Made by a program: the position numbers and the translations under genes. Below the pieces are notes generated by a model. That model was not told the DNA's origin. It worked only from the letters and a program-made list of their open reading frames with translations, and searched no databases. Below, one piece after another: positions 1 through 7,434 of a stretch of DNA of 64,000 bases (position 1 is the first letter of the stretch; the number at the start of each line of letters is the position of its first letter). Source of the DNA: Nocardiopsis gilva YIM 90087 (GTDB lineage: Bacteria > Actinomycetota > Actinomycetes > Streptosporangiales > Streptosporangiaceae). Location of the stretch: positions 5,394,001-5,458,000 of the forward strand of contig NZ_CP022753.1 in the NCBI RefSeq assembly GCF_002263495.1. Direction: 5' to 3'.

Positions 1-569
1 CGCCGGTTGTAGACGGACATGAGGAGCCGAGCCAGCGGGTTGCGGCGGGCGAACGCCACGTCGCTGACGACGGTGGAACCGAAGAACCGCCCGCCTGGCT
101 CCAGTACCCGGGCCGCCTGATCGAAGAAGGAGGCCTTCCCGGCGAAGCCGAGCCCTTGGTCCGGCAGGGTGTGCAGTACCAGCGACGCGCAGACCGAGGT
201 GAGGGTGCTGTCCACGAGCGGCCAGGTGCCCAGCGCGTCGGCCTGGTGCGTGACCGGGGAGAAGCGGCGCAGGCGCTGCGCGGTCAGCCGCAGCGGGTCG
301 GGGTTGATGTCGAGCAGGTGCAGCTCGCCGAAAGCGTCCCGTGCGGCGGACGCCGCCGCGGTATCCAGCAGTTTGCCTGTACCCACACCGACATCGAGGT
401 GCCGCGAACCGAGGTTTCGCTTGTACAGGTCCACGAGCCGAGGCTCGGGGCAGCCCCAGGCCAGTCGGGTGGAGAGTGTGAGGACGACGAAGTCGTAGTA
501 GCGGATCCAGCGGTCCGTGTAGACGGCTGAGGTCGGTTGGTCACCAGCGGAGGGCATGCTTCGGGCCAT
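1..569 (-). CDS. Class I SAM-dependent methyltransferase (partial)
   Basis: The 189 visible codons begin at ATG 569-567 and the frame stays open to the window edge, so the C-terminus is missing. Residues near 55-65 read HLDVGVGTGKLLD, a clear SAM-binding motif I. It is followed by an acidic strand end (HLLDINPDPLRL) and a post-motif-I block VTHQADALGTWPL. Later come VCASLVLHTLP and RVLEPGGRFFGSTV, typical of the class I methyltransferase fold (Methyltransf_11/25 type). The N-terminus has YTDRWIRYYDFVVLT, which is often seen where the substrate lid forms. A GGAG lies about 8 bases upstream of the ATG. The substrate cannot be told from sequence or neighbours. The next gene is 450 bases away on the same strand, so it is probably a separate unit. 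Confidence 0.8.
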   Translation of the reverse strand, partial: MARSMPSAGDQPTSAVYTDRWIRYYDFVVLTLSTRLAWGCPEPRLVDLYKRNLGSRHLDVGVGTGKLLDTAAASAARDAFGELHLLDINPDPLRLTAQRLRRFSPVTHQADALGTWPLVDSTLTSVCASLVLHTLPDQGLGFAGKASFFDQAARVLEPGGRFFGSTVVSDVAFARRNPLARLLMSVYNR

Positions 570-1016
570 AGGGATGCTCCGGTTCGAGATCAGGGAACAG
601 ACAACCCGGGATCGAAGGGGTGCGATTCAACGAACCACGCAATCGGCATGGTGGCGCTCACCCCACCGCCGCTCCGAGAGTGCAATGGTGTGATCTATAT
701 CGCCGCAACACGCACCGTTGCCACATTTCCGAGCATCCGTCACACATGCGGCGAACTCGAGGGCGGACGCACATACATTCCGCTGGTAAAGCGGAGCCTC
801 AATCCGCTCGAGAGCAGCGAACCTTCACTACAGAACCGGTCATCCCATTACCTAAAGTGACGCCCGCAAGGTCACGAAAACGAAAACGCCGACCACGGGC
901 GGCGAATAAGCCCTTCACTATCTACCAATTCAGCACGTCCGAAACACGCACATACCAGCCGGCCCCGCGAACCGGAGAACCCGCCCTCCCGCATCGGGCG
1001 ACGCTGAAGGCCCGAA
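570..1016. other. Intergenic stretch without a credible gene
   Basis: This 447-base gap separates the methyltransferase from the end of the sulfur operon. Open frames exist on both strands, but their translations are Arg/Pro-rich, lack any recognisable motif and have no good ribosome site. It presumably carries the methyltransferase promoter on the minus strand. I could not pick out a convincing -35/-10 pair, a tRNA or a terminator. Confidence 0.6.
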
Positions 1017-1538
1017 CTAGGGGAGCGGGGCGAACCCACCGAAGGCGCCCCCGTGGTAGAGCAATGGCGGCCGAAGGTCCTCCAGTACCAGTGTGTGGGT
1101 GACTTCTCCGACCACCAGCCAGTGGTCACCGATCAGTCGGGTGTCGAACCTGCGGCACACCAGGTGCGCGGACGCGCCGTCCAGCAAGGGCACCGCCTCC
1201 GGGCCCGGGCGCCACGACGTCGGCTCGGCGAACCGGTCCACATCCTTGCGGGCGAACCGCGCCGCCAGGTCAGACTGCTCCTCAGCGAGCAGGTGCACCC
1301 CGAACTCCCCGGCCAGGCGCAGTCGCGACCAGGTCGACGAGGATTCGGCGATATAGAAGGCCACCAGCGGCGGGTTGAGGCTCACGCTGGTGAACGACGT
1401 GGCGGTCAGGCCGACCGGCTGACCGTCCACACTCGCGGTGACAATGACGACCCCGGCCGGATGGTGGCGCAGCGTCGCGCGGACGTGGTCGGCCTCAGCA
1501 GGGGCGTGAGGGTGGGCGACGGCCTCCGTGGTACTCAT
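1017..1538 (-). CDS. Flavin reductase, FMN-binding split-barrel family
   Basis: A 173-residue protein of usual size for the flavin reductase-like domain (HpaC/DszD/RutF group). The core HPAGVVIVTASVDGQPVGLT near residues 25-45, then SFTSVSLNPPLVAFYI and TWSRLRLAGEFGVHLL, is the FMN-binding signature. The C-terminus has the expected GDHWLVVGEVTHTLV strand and a LLYHGGAFGGF end. A longer frame to 1610 exists, but the start at 1538 follows GGGAGAAG and begins MSTTEAV. It is the last gene of the sfn group and probably supplies reduced FMN to the monooxygenases SfnG and SfnB. Which reductase serves which enzyme is inference. Confidence 0.85.
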   Translation of the reverse strand: MSTTEAVAHPHAPAEADHVRATLRHHPAGVVIVTASVDGQPVGLTATSFTSVSLNPPLVAFYIAESSSTWSRLRLAGEFGVHLLAEEQSDLAARFARKDVDRFAEPTSWRPGPEAVPLLDGASAHLVCRRFDTRLIGDHWLVVGEVTHTLVLEDLRPPLLYHGGAFGGFAPLP

Positions 1539-1564
1539 CGGACTTCTCCCTGATCGTGGGGAAC

Positions 1565-2119
1565 TCAGGTGGTGGTGGAAGAGGGGGCGCGGAGGGAGGC
1601 CCGCAACCACGGGGCGGCGTCCGCGGCCCAGGGTTCCAGGACCTCGTCGAGCAGGGATGTGTCACCTCCTCCCCCATCGGTGGTGATGGCGTCCTGCGGC
1701 AGCGCCAACCCGGTGGTGGGCACGGCCGCGCCAAGCTCCAGCAACAGCGGACGCAGGTGCACGTCCACGGCCAGGGTGTGCGCGGGCGAGCCCATCACCA
1801 GCACGGGTACCGCCGTCACCCCGGACAGTCCGCCCGAGGGCAGGAGGTCAAGGAACACCTTCAGCAGACCGGTGTACGTGGCCTTGTACGTGGGGCTGGC
1901 CACGACCAGCAGGTCGGAGGCGCGCGCCCGCGCCAGCGCCGCGCCCACGCCGGGCGGCGGTCCCGGCGCGAGCAGCGACGGCGCCAAGTAGGACAACTCG
2001 ACCAGGTGCGCCTCCTCCGAGAGGCCGGCGGCGCGCACGGCGTGGCGGGCCACCGCCAGAGCGCCGGCCGCCGTGCGTGATCCGGCGCGGGGATTGCCGA
2101 CGAGAACGGTGGTGGTCAT
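1565..2119 (-). CDS. NAD(P)H-dependent FMN reductase (SsuE/MsuE-like flavodoxin fold)
   Basis: A 184-residue protein with a flavodoxin-like FMN reductase layout: TVLVGNPRAGSRT at the N-terminus (phosphate-binding loop), LLVVASPTYKATYTGLLKVF near residues 75-95 and PVLVMGSPAHTLAVD near 110-125. These match the SsuE/MsuE NADPH-dependent FMN reductase family, which feeds FMNH2 to sulfonate and dimethyl-sulfone monooxygenases. It lies between the sfnB-like gene and a second, unrelated flavin reductase. Two reductases from different folds beside two flavin-using oxygenases is consistent with a sulfur-starvation operon. Start ATG 2119; gaps to neighbours are short, so co-transcription is likely. 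Confidence 0.85.
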   Translation of the reverse strand: MTTTVLVGNPRAGSRTAAGALAVARHAVRAAGLSEEAHLVELSYLAPSLLAPGPPPGVGAALARARASDLLVVASPTYKATYTGLLKVFLDLLPSGGLSGVTAVPVLVMGSPAHTLAVDVHLRPLLLELGAAVPTTGLALPQDAITTDGGGGDTSLLDEVLEPWAADAAPWLRASLRAPSSTTT

Positions 2120-2192
2120 GGTTGGGTCTCCGGTTCAGGACGTGGCGGGGGCGGCTGCGGCGAAGGGGACATTGGGTGGTTGGATCGGGGCG

Positions 2193-3464
2193 CTACAACT
2201 GGCCGTGGCGTGGGGGACGGCGCCGGTTGAGGCAGTGGTCGCCGATGCGCTGCACCTTCCAGCGCACGGGGTCGTGGACGGTGTGGGTGCGGGCGTCGCG
2301 CCAGAGGCGATGCAGGTTCTCCCCCTCGGCGGTGGCGCGGGTGCCCGCCACCTCGAACAGCGCCGAGGAGACCGCCACCGCCGTCCGGCCCGCCACGACC
2401 TTGGCCGCGGCGACGGCGACGGAGGCCTCGGCGGTGACGTCGGCTGCGGCCTGACCGCTGTCCCTCGGGACGGTCGCGTCCAGTACCGCGTTCGCGGCGT
2501 CCACCCGGGCGGCGGCGGTGGCGAGCAAGGCCTCGGCAGAGCGCACGTCGACCTCCAGCTCGCCGAAGCGCTGGATGAGCAGGGGGTCCTCGGCGGCTGT
2601 GCCTACACCGCTCTCGGACCACGGGCGGCTCTTGGCGCGCACGAACTCGGCCGCTTGGGAGAGCGCGCCGCGCGCCACGCCGGTGTCGATCGCGGCGTGC
2701 AACAGTTGCGCGAAGGCACCGTAGGTGGTGGGCCCCTCGAAGATCCGGTACTGGGACAGGACGAACGTTCGGTCCACGGCCACGTCGGCCAGGTGCACGG
2801 TGCCGCTCGCGGTGGTGCGCTGTCCCATGCCGTTCCAGTCGTCCTCGACCCGTACGCCCGGAGCGTTGGCACGCACGTAGGCGGTGTGCGGACGCGGCCC
2901 GTCCGGCGTCTCGGCCGGTGCGACCACGGCGATCCAATCGGCGAACAGCGAACCGGTGGCGTAGTACTTGACGCCGTTGATCAGATAGCGGCTCCCCTCC
3001 TGTTCCAACCGGGTGGCGTAGGTGTGTGCGGTCGTGCCGGAACGCTCCGCTTGGGCGTTGCTCACCAGCGCCCCTGCCAGCACGTCACCGAACACCCGTT
3101 GCTGGGCCTCCACGCTCCCACGCAGCCGCAGCGCGTTGAGGAACGTGAAGTGGGGCTGCGGGATCTGGGCCAGGCTGAGGTCGGCGGTGCCGAGCAGCCG
3201 CAGCACTTCGGCCACGGTGGAGGCGCGCACATCGGCGCCGCCCAGGGCGCGGGGCACGGTGATACCCAGCAGTCCGCTGTGGGACAGCTCGCGGACCTGG
3301 GCGTGCGGTAGGCGGCGCTCCCTGTCACGCTTGGCCGCCCCGTCGGCGAGCCGGGGCACCAGCGCGCGGGCGACCTCGATCGCCTCGTCGTCGCTGGTGA
3401 GGACCTGGGGTTCGGTGGTGTCGGCGGGCCTGTCGGTTGTGGGGCCGGTGATGGTCTCGGGCAT
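2193..3464 (-). CDS. sfnB: SfnB/DszC-type acyl-CoA-dehydrogenase-fold flavin monooxygenase
   Basis: A 423-residue protein with the acyl-CoA dehydrogenase fold but the features of the SfnB/DszC sulfur-acquisition oxidoreductases. The N-terminal helical domain has LSHSGLLGITVPRALGGADV. The middle barrel has FGDVLAGALVSNAQAERSG and INGVKYYATGSLFADWIAVV. The C-terminal helices include RTAVAVSSALFEVAGTRAT and LHRLWRDARTHTVHDPVRWK. The start at 3464 (MPETITGPTT) is preceded by AGGAAAGG; a frame to 3662 lacks a ribosome site and its extra residues look non-coding. It sits directly downstream of sfnG on the same strand. Known members act in dimethyl sulfone or thiophene desulfurisation with FMNH2. 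The exact substrate is not certain. Confidence 0.85.
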   Translation of the reverse strand: MPETITGPTTDRPADTTEPQVLTSDDEAIEVARALVPRLADGAAKRDRERRLPHAQVRELSHSGLLGITVPRALGGADVRASTVAEVLRLLGTADLSLAQIPQPHFTFLNALRLRGSVEAQQRVFGDVLAGALVSNAQAERSGTTAHTYATRLEQEGSRYLINGVKYYATGSLFADWIAVVAPAETPDGPRPHTAYVRANAPGVRVEDDWNGMGQRTTASGTVHLADVAVDRTFVLSQYRIFEGPTTYGAFAQLLHAAIDTGVARGALSQAAEFVRAKSRPWSESGVGTAAEDPLLIQRFGELEVDVRSAEALLATAAARVDAANAVLDATVPRDSGQAAADVTAEASVAVAAAKVVAGRTAVAVSSALFEVAGTRATAEGENLHRLWRDARTHTVHDPVRWKVQRIGDHCLNRRRPPRHGQL

Positions 3465-3654
3465 GGGAAAACCTTTCCTGCACTCGGGCACGGCCGCCCC
3501 GCGCCGTGTCCCCGGGATCCCGGCCTCTGGGACCCCTACCTCTGGAATCCCAATTGGCATGACCTGGAGAAAGGGCACGAGGCGGCACGTGTGGGACGGC
3601 GGCACGCGGCCGTCGGTACGGCGGGTCAGGTGTACCGGGTGGGTTCGCGAGCGC

Positions 3655-4809
3655 CTAAGCACGCACAGCCCTGACCGCCTCCTCCGCGGGGGCGCCGTTG
3701 CCCAGGCGCTCGTCCACGTCTTTCTCCAGTTCCCGGATCACGGGCAGGACGTGTTCGCCGAAGTGGGCGACGTCTTCGAGGTAGTGCAGGAAGCCGAGCA
3801 GCAGCAGGTTCGCGCCGCGCGCCTTGTACTCCACCACGCGGCGGGCGATCTGCTCGGGCTCGCCGATCAGCCGGGTGCGGAAGCCGTCGTTGTACTGGAC
3901 CAGGTCCTCGAACTCCGAGTCCGCCCACATGCCCTTGCCGTCGGAGGCCGACCTCCCCGCTTGGGCGACGGCCTGGCGGAAGCCCTCCACGGCCTGGGTG
4001 TCGGCCTTAGTGACGATCTCGCGCAACACTTCGCGGGCCTCGGACTCGGTGTCACGGGCGATGAGGAAGGCGTTGAGCCCGAACCGGACGGTGCGCCCGT
4101 GGATCGCGGCCTCGGCCCGCACGTCGTCGACCTGCTCGGTGAAACCTTCGAAGTCCTTGCCGTTGGAGAAGTACCAGTCCGACACCCGGCCGGCCTGCTT
4201 GCGGGCGGCGGTGGAGTTGCCGCCTTGGAAGATCTCGGGGTGGGCGCGGCCCGGGACCTCCACGGGCTTGGGCTTGATGTCGAAGTCGTGGATGCGGTAG
4301 AAGTCCCCGCTGAACTCGGCGGAGTCGCTGCTCCACAGTTCGCGCAGGACCCGGATGAACTCCTCCGAGCGCCGGTAGCGCTCGTCGTGCTCCAGCCAGG
4401 GCTCGCCGAGACCGGTGAACTCGCCCTTGAACCAGCCGCTGACCACGTTGACGGCGGCGCGCCCGCCGGAGAGCTGGTCGGCGGTGGCGATGAACTTCGC
4501 GAGCACGCCGGGATGCCACAGGCCGGGGTGGACGGCGGCGATCAGCTTCAGGCGCTGGGTGGCCAGCAGGAGCGCCAGGCTGAAGCCCGTGGACTCGTGT
4601 TGGTAGGCGGCGCCGTAGCTGGCGGTGTAGCGCACCTGGGAGAGCGCGTAGTCGAAGCCGTTGTTCTCGGCGAGCACGGCTAACTCGCGGTTGTACTCGT
4701 ATCCCCAGTCGGTGCGCTGCTCGATGGTGCTGGTGACAAGGCCGCCGCTGACGTTGGGCACCCAGTAGGCGAAGCGCAGCGGCTCAGGGGTGGTCGGCTG
4801 GTCGGGCAT
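3655..4809 (-). CDS. sfnG: FMNH2-dependent dimethyl sulfone monooxygenase SfnG
   Basis: A 384-residue luciferase-like monooxygenase. The N-terminus PEPLRFAYWVPNVSGGLVTS is nearly diagnostic of SfnG, which converts dimethyl sulfone to methanesulfinate with FMNH2 and oxygen. Other shared blocks are IEQRTDWGYEYNR, ATADQLSGGRAAVNVVSGW, FTGLGEPWLEHDERYRRSEE, HPEIFQGGNSTAARKQAGRV and SEFEDLVQYNDGFRTRLIG. Start ATG 4809 follows a weak GAAAGG; the frame runs further upstream to 5037, but the added residues are Arg/Pro-rich and unlike the family. It is the first gene of the sulfur operon. An inverted repeat at 5021-5040 and two direct repeats at 4834-4871 lie in its leader and are candidate regulatory sites. 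Confidence 0.93.
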   Translation of the reverse strand: MPDQPTTPEPLRFAYWVPNVSGGLVTSTIEQRTDWGYEYNRELAVLAENNGFDYALSQVRYTASYGAAYQHESTGFSLALLLATQRLKLIAAVHPGLWHPGVLAKFIATADQLSGGRAAVNVVSGWFKGEFTGLGEPWLEHDERYRRSEEFIRVLRELWSSDSAEFSGDFYRIHDFDIKPKPVEVPGRAHPEIFQGGNSTAARKQAGRVSDWYFSNGKDFEGFTEQVDDVRAEAAIHGRTVRFGLNAFLIARDTESEAREVLREIVTKADTQAVEGFRQAVAQAGRSASDGKGMWADSEFEDLVQYNDGFRTRLIGEPEQIARRVVEYKARGANLLLLGFLHYLEDVAHFGEHVLPVIRELEKDVDERLGNGAPAEEAVRAVRA

Positions 4810-4833
4810 TGGTGAGGCCTTTCGTCCGAGTAC

Positions 4834-4871
4834 GTCTCCATTGGGGGTGGGGGATAGGTCTCCATTGGGGG
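4834..4871 (-). repeat. Two direct repeats in the sfnG leader
   Basis: GTCTCCATTGGGGG occurs at 4834-4847 and again at 4858-4871, exactly 24 bases apart. On the sfnG strand each copy reads as a G-poor block containing AATGGAG and lies 25-60 bases upstream of the start codon. The copies each place an ATG in the leader, so they might encode a very short upstream peptide or bind a regulator. No known motif was recognised. Confidence 0.45.
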
Positions 4872-5020
4872 GACGGTCCGGACCGAGGGACGGTCGGCTC
4901 CGCGCACGGCAGTGCCCTCGACCCGGATCCAATGGGGCCGACCTCGCGTCGGTGGTCGACCCCGGGTCGGCGGCTCCGCTCCTCCGTCGACCTGACGTCC
5001 AGGCTGCTCCTGATAAATCG

Positions 5021-5040
5021 ACTTTGTCAACCAACAAAGT
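5021..5040 (-). promoter_or_regulatory. Perfect inverted repeat upstream of the sfn operon
   Basis: ACTTTGT-CAACCA-ACAAAGT is a 7-6-7 perfect inverted repeat, about 210 bases upstream of the sfnG start. On the minus strand it contains TTGACA inside GGTTGACAAAGT, so it could overlap a -35 element or be an operator. The surrounding 5010-5060 is AT-rich compared with its neighbours and includes TAATGAT, which could be a -10. It is the only strong symmetric element in the leader. A role in sulfur-limitation control is inference. Confidence 0.5.
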
Positions 5041-5267
5041 AGGAAATAATCATTAGGACAGACACAGGCCCTCTGACCTGCGCGGCAGCAGCCCGAAGGA
5101 GCGGGAACCCGGCGCGCTCTTATGTCGCCGGTGGAGTGATGCCTCCCTCCGGGGGCGCGCACGCACTCCCTGGGGACGGCGGGACCGTGAACGCCCCTCA
5201 ACACCCACGGCCCGACCGCGCCGGGGAGCCCCGACCGGCATCCCAGCGCAGTGGTGGGAGGGCGGGA

Positions 5268-5435
5268 TCAGCGGGGCCGCGCCTTCTCCGCCCGGTTCAG
5301 GTGTGCCTGGACAAGGGCCAGGTAGGGGGAGGTGCGCTTGCGGCCGGTGGTGTGGTCGGTGAGGGTGAAGCGCCACCCATCCGGCGTGCGGTACCAGGTC
5401 AGGGTGAATCCCAGGGATTCGGCGCGGTGACGCAC
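5268..5435 (-). CDS. Small hypothetical protein, 55 residues
   Basis: A short frame starting at GTG 5435 and ending at TGA 5268, divergent from the GntR gene at 5523. The product reads VRHRAESLGFTLTWYRTPDG, then a strand-rich segment WRFTLTDHTTGRKR and a helical end YLALVQAHLNRAEKARPR. Codon third positions are G/C-rich and the composition is balanced, unlike the shadow frames around it. The ribosome site is poor. I do not recognise the family. The arrangement (regulator facing a tiny ORF) recurs about 1.3 kb downstream. Confidence 0.5.
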   Translation of the reverse strand: MRHRAESLGFTLTWYRTPDGWRFTLTDHTTGRKRTSPYLALVQAHLNRAEKARPR

Positions 5436-5522
5436 CTCGATGAAACAGCTTGCGCCTGTATGTTCACTCCCCTCAAGCTGTCCATGCAGATTCGCCCCGG
5501 AAATCCGCCGCCGAGGAGCCCC

Positions 5523-6272
5523 GTGAGCCGCCCCACGTATCAGCGCATCGCCGATGAACTGCGGCAGCGCATCATCACGGGCATTTACGCGCCGGGTGAC
5601 CGGCTCCCGTCACGCCAGGCCATCGCCGACGAGTTCGGGGCGGGCATGGGCGCGGCGGCACAGGCTCTCCGCCAACTCGTCGCGGAGGGGCACGTGGTGG
5701 CGCGCACGGGTTCGGGCACCTACGTGCGGTCGCGGCCGCCGGTGCGCCGCCTGACACGCAGCTGGTACCGGGAAGCGCGCGGTGGGTCGCCGTTTCGCGC
5801 GGACATGTCCGCGCAATCACTGCGCGGTGGCTGGGAGTGCTCGTCAGAGACGGTTGTGGCACCTGCCGATATCGCTGATCGGCTGGCTGTCGAACCCGCA
5901 GCGCCCGTGATGCGGACCCGCTATACGTTTACGGCCGACGACGAGCCGGTCATGCTCAGCACGTCCTATGAGCCGCTGGAGATCACGCGGGGTACGCCGG
6001 TGGTGCTGCCTGAGGACGGGCCGCACGCCGGGCGGGGCGTCGTCGAGCGGATGCGCGAGATCGGCCAGGAGATCACCTACGCCGCGGAGATCGTCACCGC
6101 GCGCCTGGCCGAGGCTGAGGAGGTCGACCGGCTAGGGGTCAGCCGCGGGCAGGTGGTGATGGTGATCCAGCGGACCTACTCCACGGCTGAGCGGCCAGTG
6201 GAGACAGCCGACATCGTGGTGCCGGTGGACCGCTACGAGCTGGCGTACATGATCCCGGTGAGACAGGAGTAG
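5523..6272 (+). CDS. GntR-family regulator with UTRA-type ligand domain
   Basis: A 249-residue HutC-subfamily regulator. The winged helix spans roughly residues 5-70: YQRIADELRQRIITGIYAPG, DRLPSRQAIADEF and HVVARTGSGTYV. The C-terminal UTRA-like domain (about 95-245) includes ETVVAPADIADRL, VMRTRYTFTADDEPVMLSTSY, RLGVSRGQVVMVIQRTYS and VETADIVVPVDRYELAY. GTG 5523 is chosen as start because GAGGAG lies 4 bases before it; upstream in-frame ATGs exist at 5460 and 5484 but lack a site. The recognition helix (GAGMGAAAQALRQLV) departs from the usual SRxTVRxAL pattern. Ligand and targets are unknown; the divergent 55-residue ORF is one candidate target. Confidence 0.85.
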   Translation: MSRPTYQRIADELRQRIITGIYAPGDRLPSRQAIADEFGAGMGAAAQALRQLVAEGHVVARTGSGTYVRSRPPVRRLTRSWYREARGGSPFRADMSAQSLRGGWECSSETVVAPADIADRLAVEPAAPVMRTRYTFTADDEPVMLSTSYEPLEITRGTPVVLPEDGPHAGRGVVERMREIGQEITYAAEIVTARLAEAEEVDRLGVSRGQVVMVIQRTYSTAERPVETADIVVPVDRYELAYMIPVRQE

Positions 6273-6302
6273 TCAGAGAAAGGCCCCCACCGTGGTGAGG
6301 CC

Positions 6303-6359
6303 GAGTGGTCCGCGTTCCTCACCGAGGTCAAGGCCGACCGCCTCTCGCACCCCAGGTAG
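6303..6359 (+). pseudogene. Remnant of a DUF397 protein C-terminus
   Basis: An 18-codon open stretch ending in TAG translates as EWSAFLTEVKADRLSHPR. This matches the typical end of DUF397 proteins (EWxAFxxxVKxGxF). The upstream part is not open or recognisable. DUF397 genes normally follow an Scr1-type XRE regulator in actinomycetes; neither that partner nor the DUF397 N-terminus is present. I read it as a decayed fragment between two GntR modules. Confidence 0.45.
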
Positions 6360-6366
6360 GACCCAT

Positions 6367-6642
6367 CTACTCGGCGACGTAGGTGCCCTTGCCTGGAACG
6401 GTGACCACCAGTCCCCGTTCCTGTAGTTCTCGGACGGCCCTTCGCGCAGTGAGACGGGCGATGCCGTACTGCTCCGCAAGACGTGTCTCTGCGGGGATCG
6501 GCCGGTCCGGCTGTAGCTCACCCGAAGCGATCTTGGCCGCGACGATGTTCGCCAACTGCATGTACAGCGGCGTTGCGCTCTCGTGCTTCAGCTCTTCTGT
6601 ACCACTCACGGCCTCAACATAGAAGGCCTCTGACCTGCGCAC
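6367..6642 (-). CDS. Short GntR-family DNA-binding protein
   Basis: About 91 residues if translation begins at GTG 6642, 80 if at the in-frame GTG 6609. It is nearly all winged helix: SATPLYMQLANIVAAKIASG, ELQPDRPIPAETRLAEQYGI, ARLTARRAVRELQERGLVVT and VPGKGTYVAE. No ligand domain follows, so this is a stand-alone GntR DNA-binding module of the kind common in actinomycete accessory regions. The gene faces a pair of small plus-strand ORFs at 6772 and 7020. The interval holds CCCTCT...AGAGGG symmetry, a possible site of autoregulation. Confidence 0.85.
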   Translation of the reverse strand: MRRSEAFYVEAVSGTEELKHESATPLYMQLANIVAAKIASGELQPDRPIPAETRLAEQYGIARLTARRAVRELQERGLVVTVPGKGTYVAE

Positions 6643-6652
6643 CCTAGTAGAT

Positions 6653-6676
6653 CCCTCTGCACCCCTATACAGAGGG
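6653..6676. promoter_or_regulatory. Candidate operator between GntR gene and small ORFs
   Basis: CCCTCT (6653-6658) and AGAGGG (6671-6676) form an inverted repeat around TATAC-rich DNA, followed by TATATACAG. The AT-rich TATAC/TATATAC elements could serve as -10 boxes for both directions. It lies just upstream of the short GntR gene and about 100 bases before the first plus-strand ORF. Function is inferred from position and symmetry only. Confidence 0.35.
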
Positions 6677-6771
6677 CTATATACAGCAGTACCCTGCCAA
6701 GAAAATCACACAGCAGACCCCGGCGGGTGCGGGAACACCCCCGGGGCGCGGTCTCAGTCGATGGAGGACTG

Positions 6772-7023
6772 ATGACGAACCCGATTCTGCCACCCATCAC
6801 TCGTCGGCAACGCCCGCGCTCGACCACGCGCACGCGCCCCTATGTTCCGGTGCTGCGCCCCGCACGGCCCCTCTCCCGCCCCGCCCGGTCGGCGCGCGCG
6901 GTGCGCCACTACGCGATGGCCGCGTGGAACCGCCAGCGCATGGGGCTGGCGCCCACTCCCCTGACCTATGCGCCCCGACTCGCCTACCACCCCCTCGCAG
7001 TAGGAGCGGGGGCAGCGCGGTGA
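6772..7023 (+). CDS. Small hypothetical basic protein, 83 residues
   Basis: ATG 6772 is preceded by GGAGG at 6763-6767. The product is Arg- and Pro-rich (MTNPILPPITRRQRPRSTTR near the start), with RAVRHYAMAAWNRQRMGL in the middle and no transmembrane segment. Its TGA overlaps the GTG of the next ORF by 4 bases (GTGA), which supports translation of both as a pair. I do not recognise the family. It is divergent from the short GntR gene and may be controlled by it. Confidence 0.5.
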   Translation: MTNPILPPITRRQRPRSTTRTRPYVPVLRPARPLSRPARSARAVRHYAMAAWNRQRMGLAPTPLTYAPRLAYHPLAVGAGAAR

Positions 7024-7316
7024 ACGAAGAAAAAGGCGTGCAGGACCCGATGCTGTGGCTCCTGCGCCGCCACTACGCCGGAACCTGGACCATCCGCCGC
7101 ACCGCCCATCTGTGGATCGCGGTGGCCACGAACCCCGACACCGACCGCGCGCCCACCGTCATGCACGACGACGTCGAGAAGTTCGTCCGCGAGCTGGAGA
7201 ACCCGCCCCCACGTGTCGGGCGCCGCATCTCGCTGCTGTCCACCTCCTGGTCAGCTGAACGACTCGACCAGATCGGCGACGGCGCCTACCGGGACGACAC
7301 CCCACCCATCACCTGA
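7020..7316 (+). CDS. Small hypothetical protein, 98 residues
   Basis: GTG 7020 overlaps the previous stop. The sequence starts VNEEKGVQDPMLWLLRRHYA, continues GTWTIRRTAHLWIAVATNPD and VMHDDVEKFVRELENPPPRV, and ends SAERLDQIGDGAYRDDTPPIT. Composition is balanced and looks like a small soluble alpha/beta protein. No family recognised. A strong hairpin terminator follows at 7337. Together with the preceding ORF and the facing GntR gene it forms a compact regulator plus small-ORF module. Confidence 0.6.
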   Translation: MNEEKGVQDPMLWLLRRHYAGTWTIRRTAHLWIAVATNPDTDRAPTVMHDDVEKFVRELENPPPRVGRRISLLSTSWSAERLDQIGDGAYRDDTPPIT

Positions 7317-7336
7317 CCGAAATCAGCGCCCCCAGC

Positions 7337-7366
7337 GAGCCCGCCGACCACGGAATCGGCGGGCTC
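7337..7366. terminator. Hairpin terminator between convergent genes
   Basis: GAGCCCGCCG at 7337-7346 pairs perfectly with CGGCGGGCTC at 7357-7366 across a 10-base loop. It lies 20 bases after the stop of the 98-residue ORF and about 70 bases before the end of the convergent PNPOx-like gene, so it may serve both directions. There is no long T tract, as is usual in this GC range. Confidence 0.7.
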
Positions 7367-7434
7367 CCGTCTCTCAGGGGCACGTCCCACCCGCAATCGG
7401 CTGACGCCGACTACCCCTTCGGGGCAACCGCCGA

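Larger units (their letters stand above)
4810..5267. other. Long sfn leader region, no further gene seen
   Basis: 458 bases between sfnG and a tiny minus-strand ORF. It holds the direct repeats at 4834-4871 and the inverted repeat at 5021-5040. Between 5060 and 5267 I see only Arg/Pro-rich shadow frames. An 8-codon ORF (ATG ATT ATT TCC TAC TTT GTT GGT TGA on the minus strand, around 5030-5056) overlaps the inverted repeat and could be chance. Confidence 0.4.

Noticed and set aside
2073-3311. 412-codon plus-strand frame opposite sfnB
   Set aside because: Gly/Val/Arg-rich shadow frame without motif; the minus strand encodes a clear acyl-CoA-dehydrogenase-fold enzyme.
4840-4900. Possible leader peptide METYPPPPMETYSDERPHQC upstream of sfnG
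   Set aside because: The repeat arises from the direct repeats in the DNA, and no stop or hairpin arrangement typical of attenuation was found.
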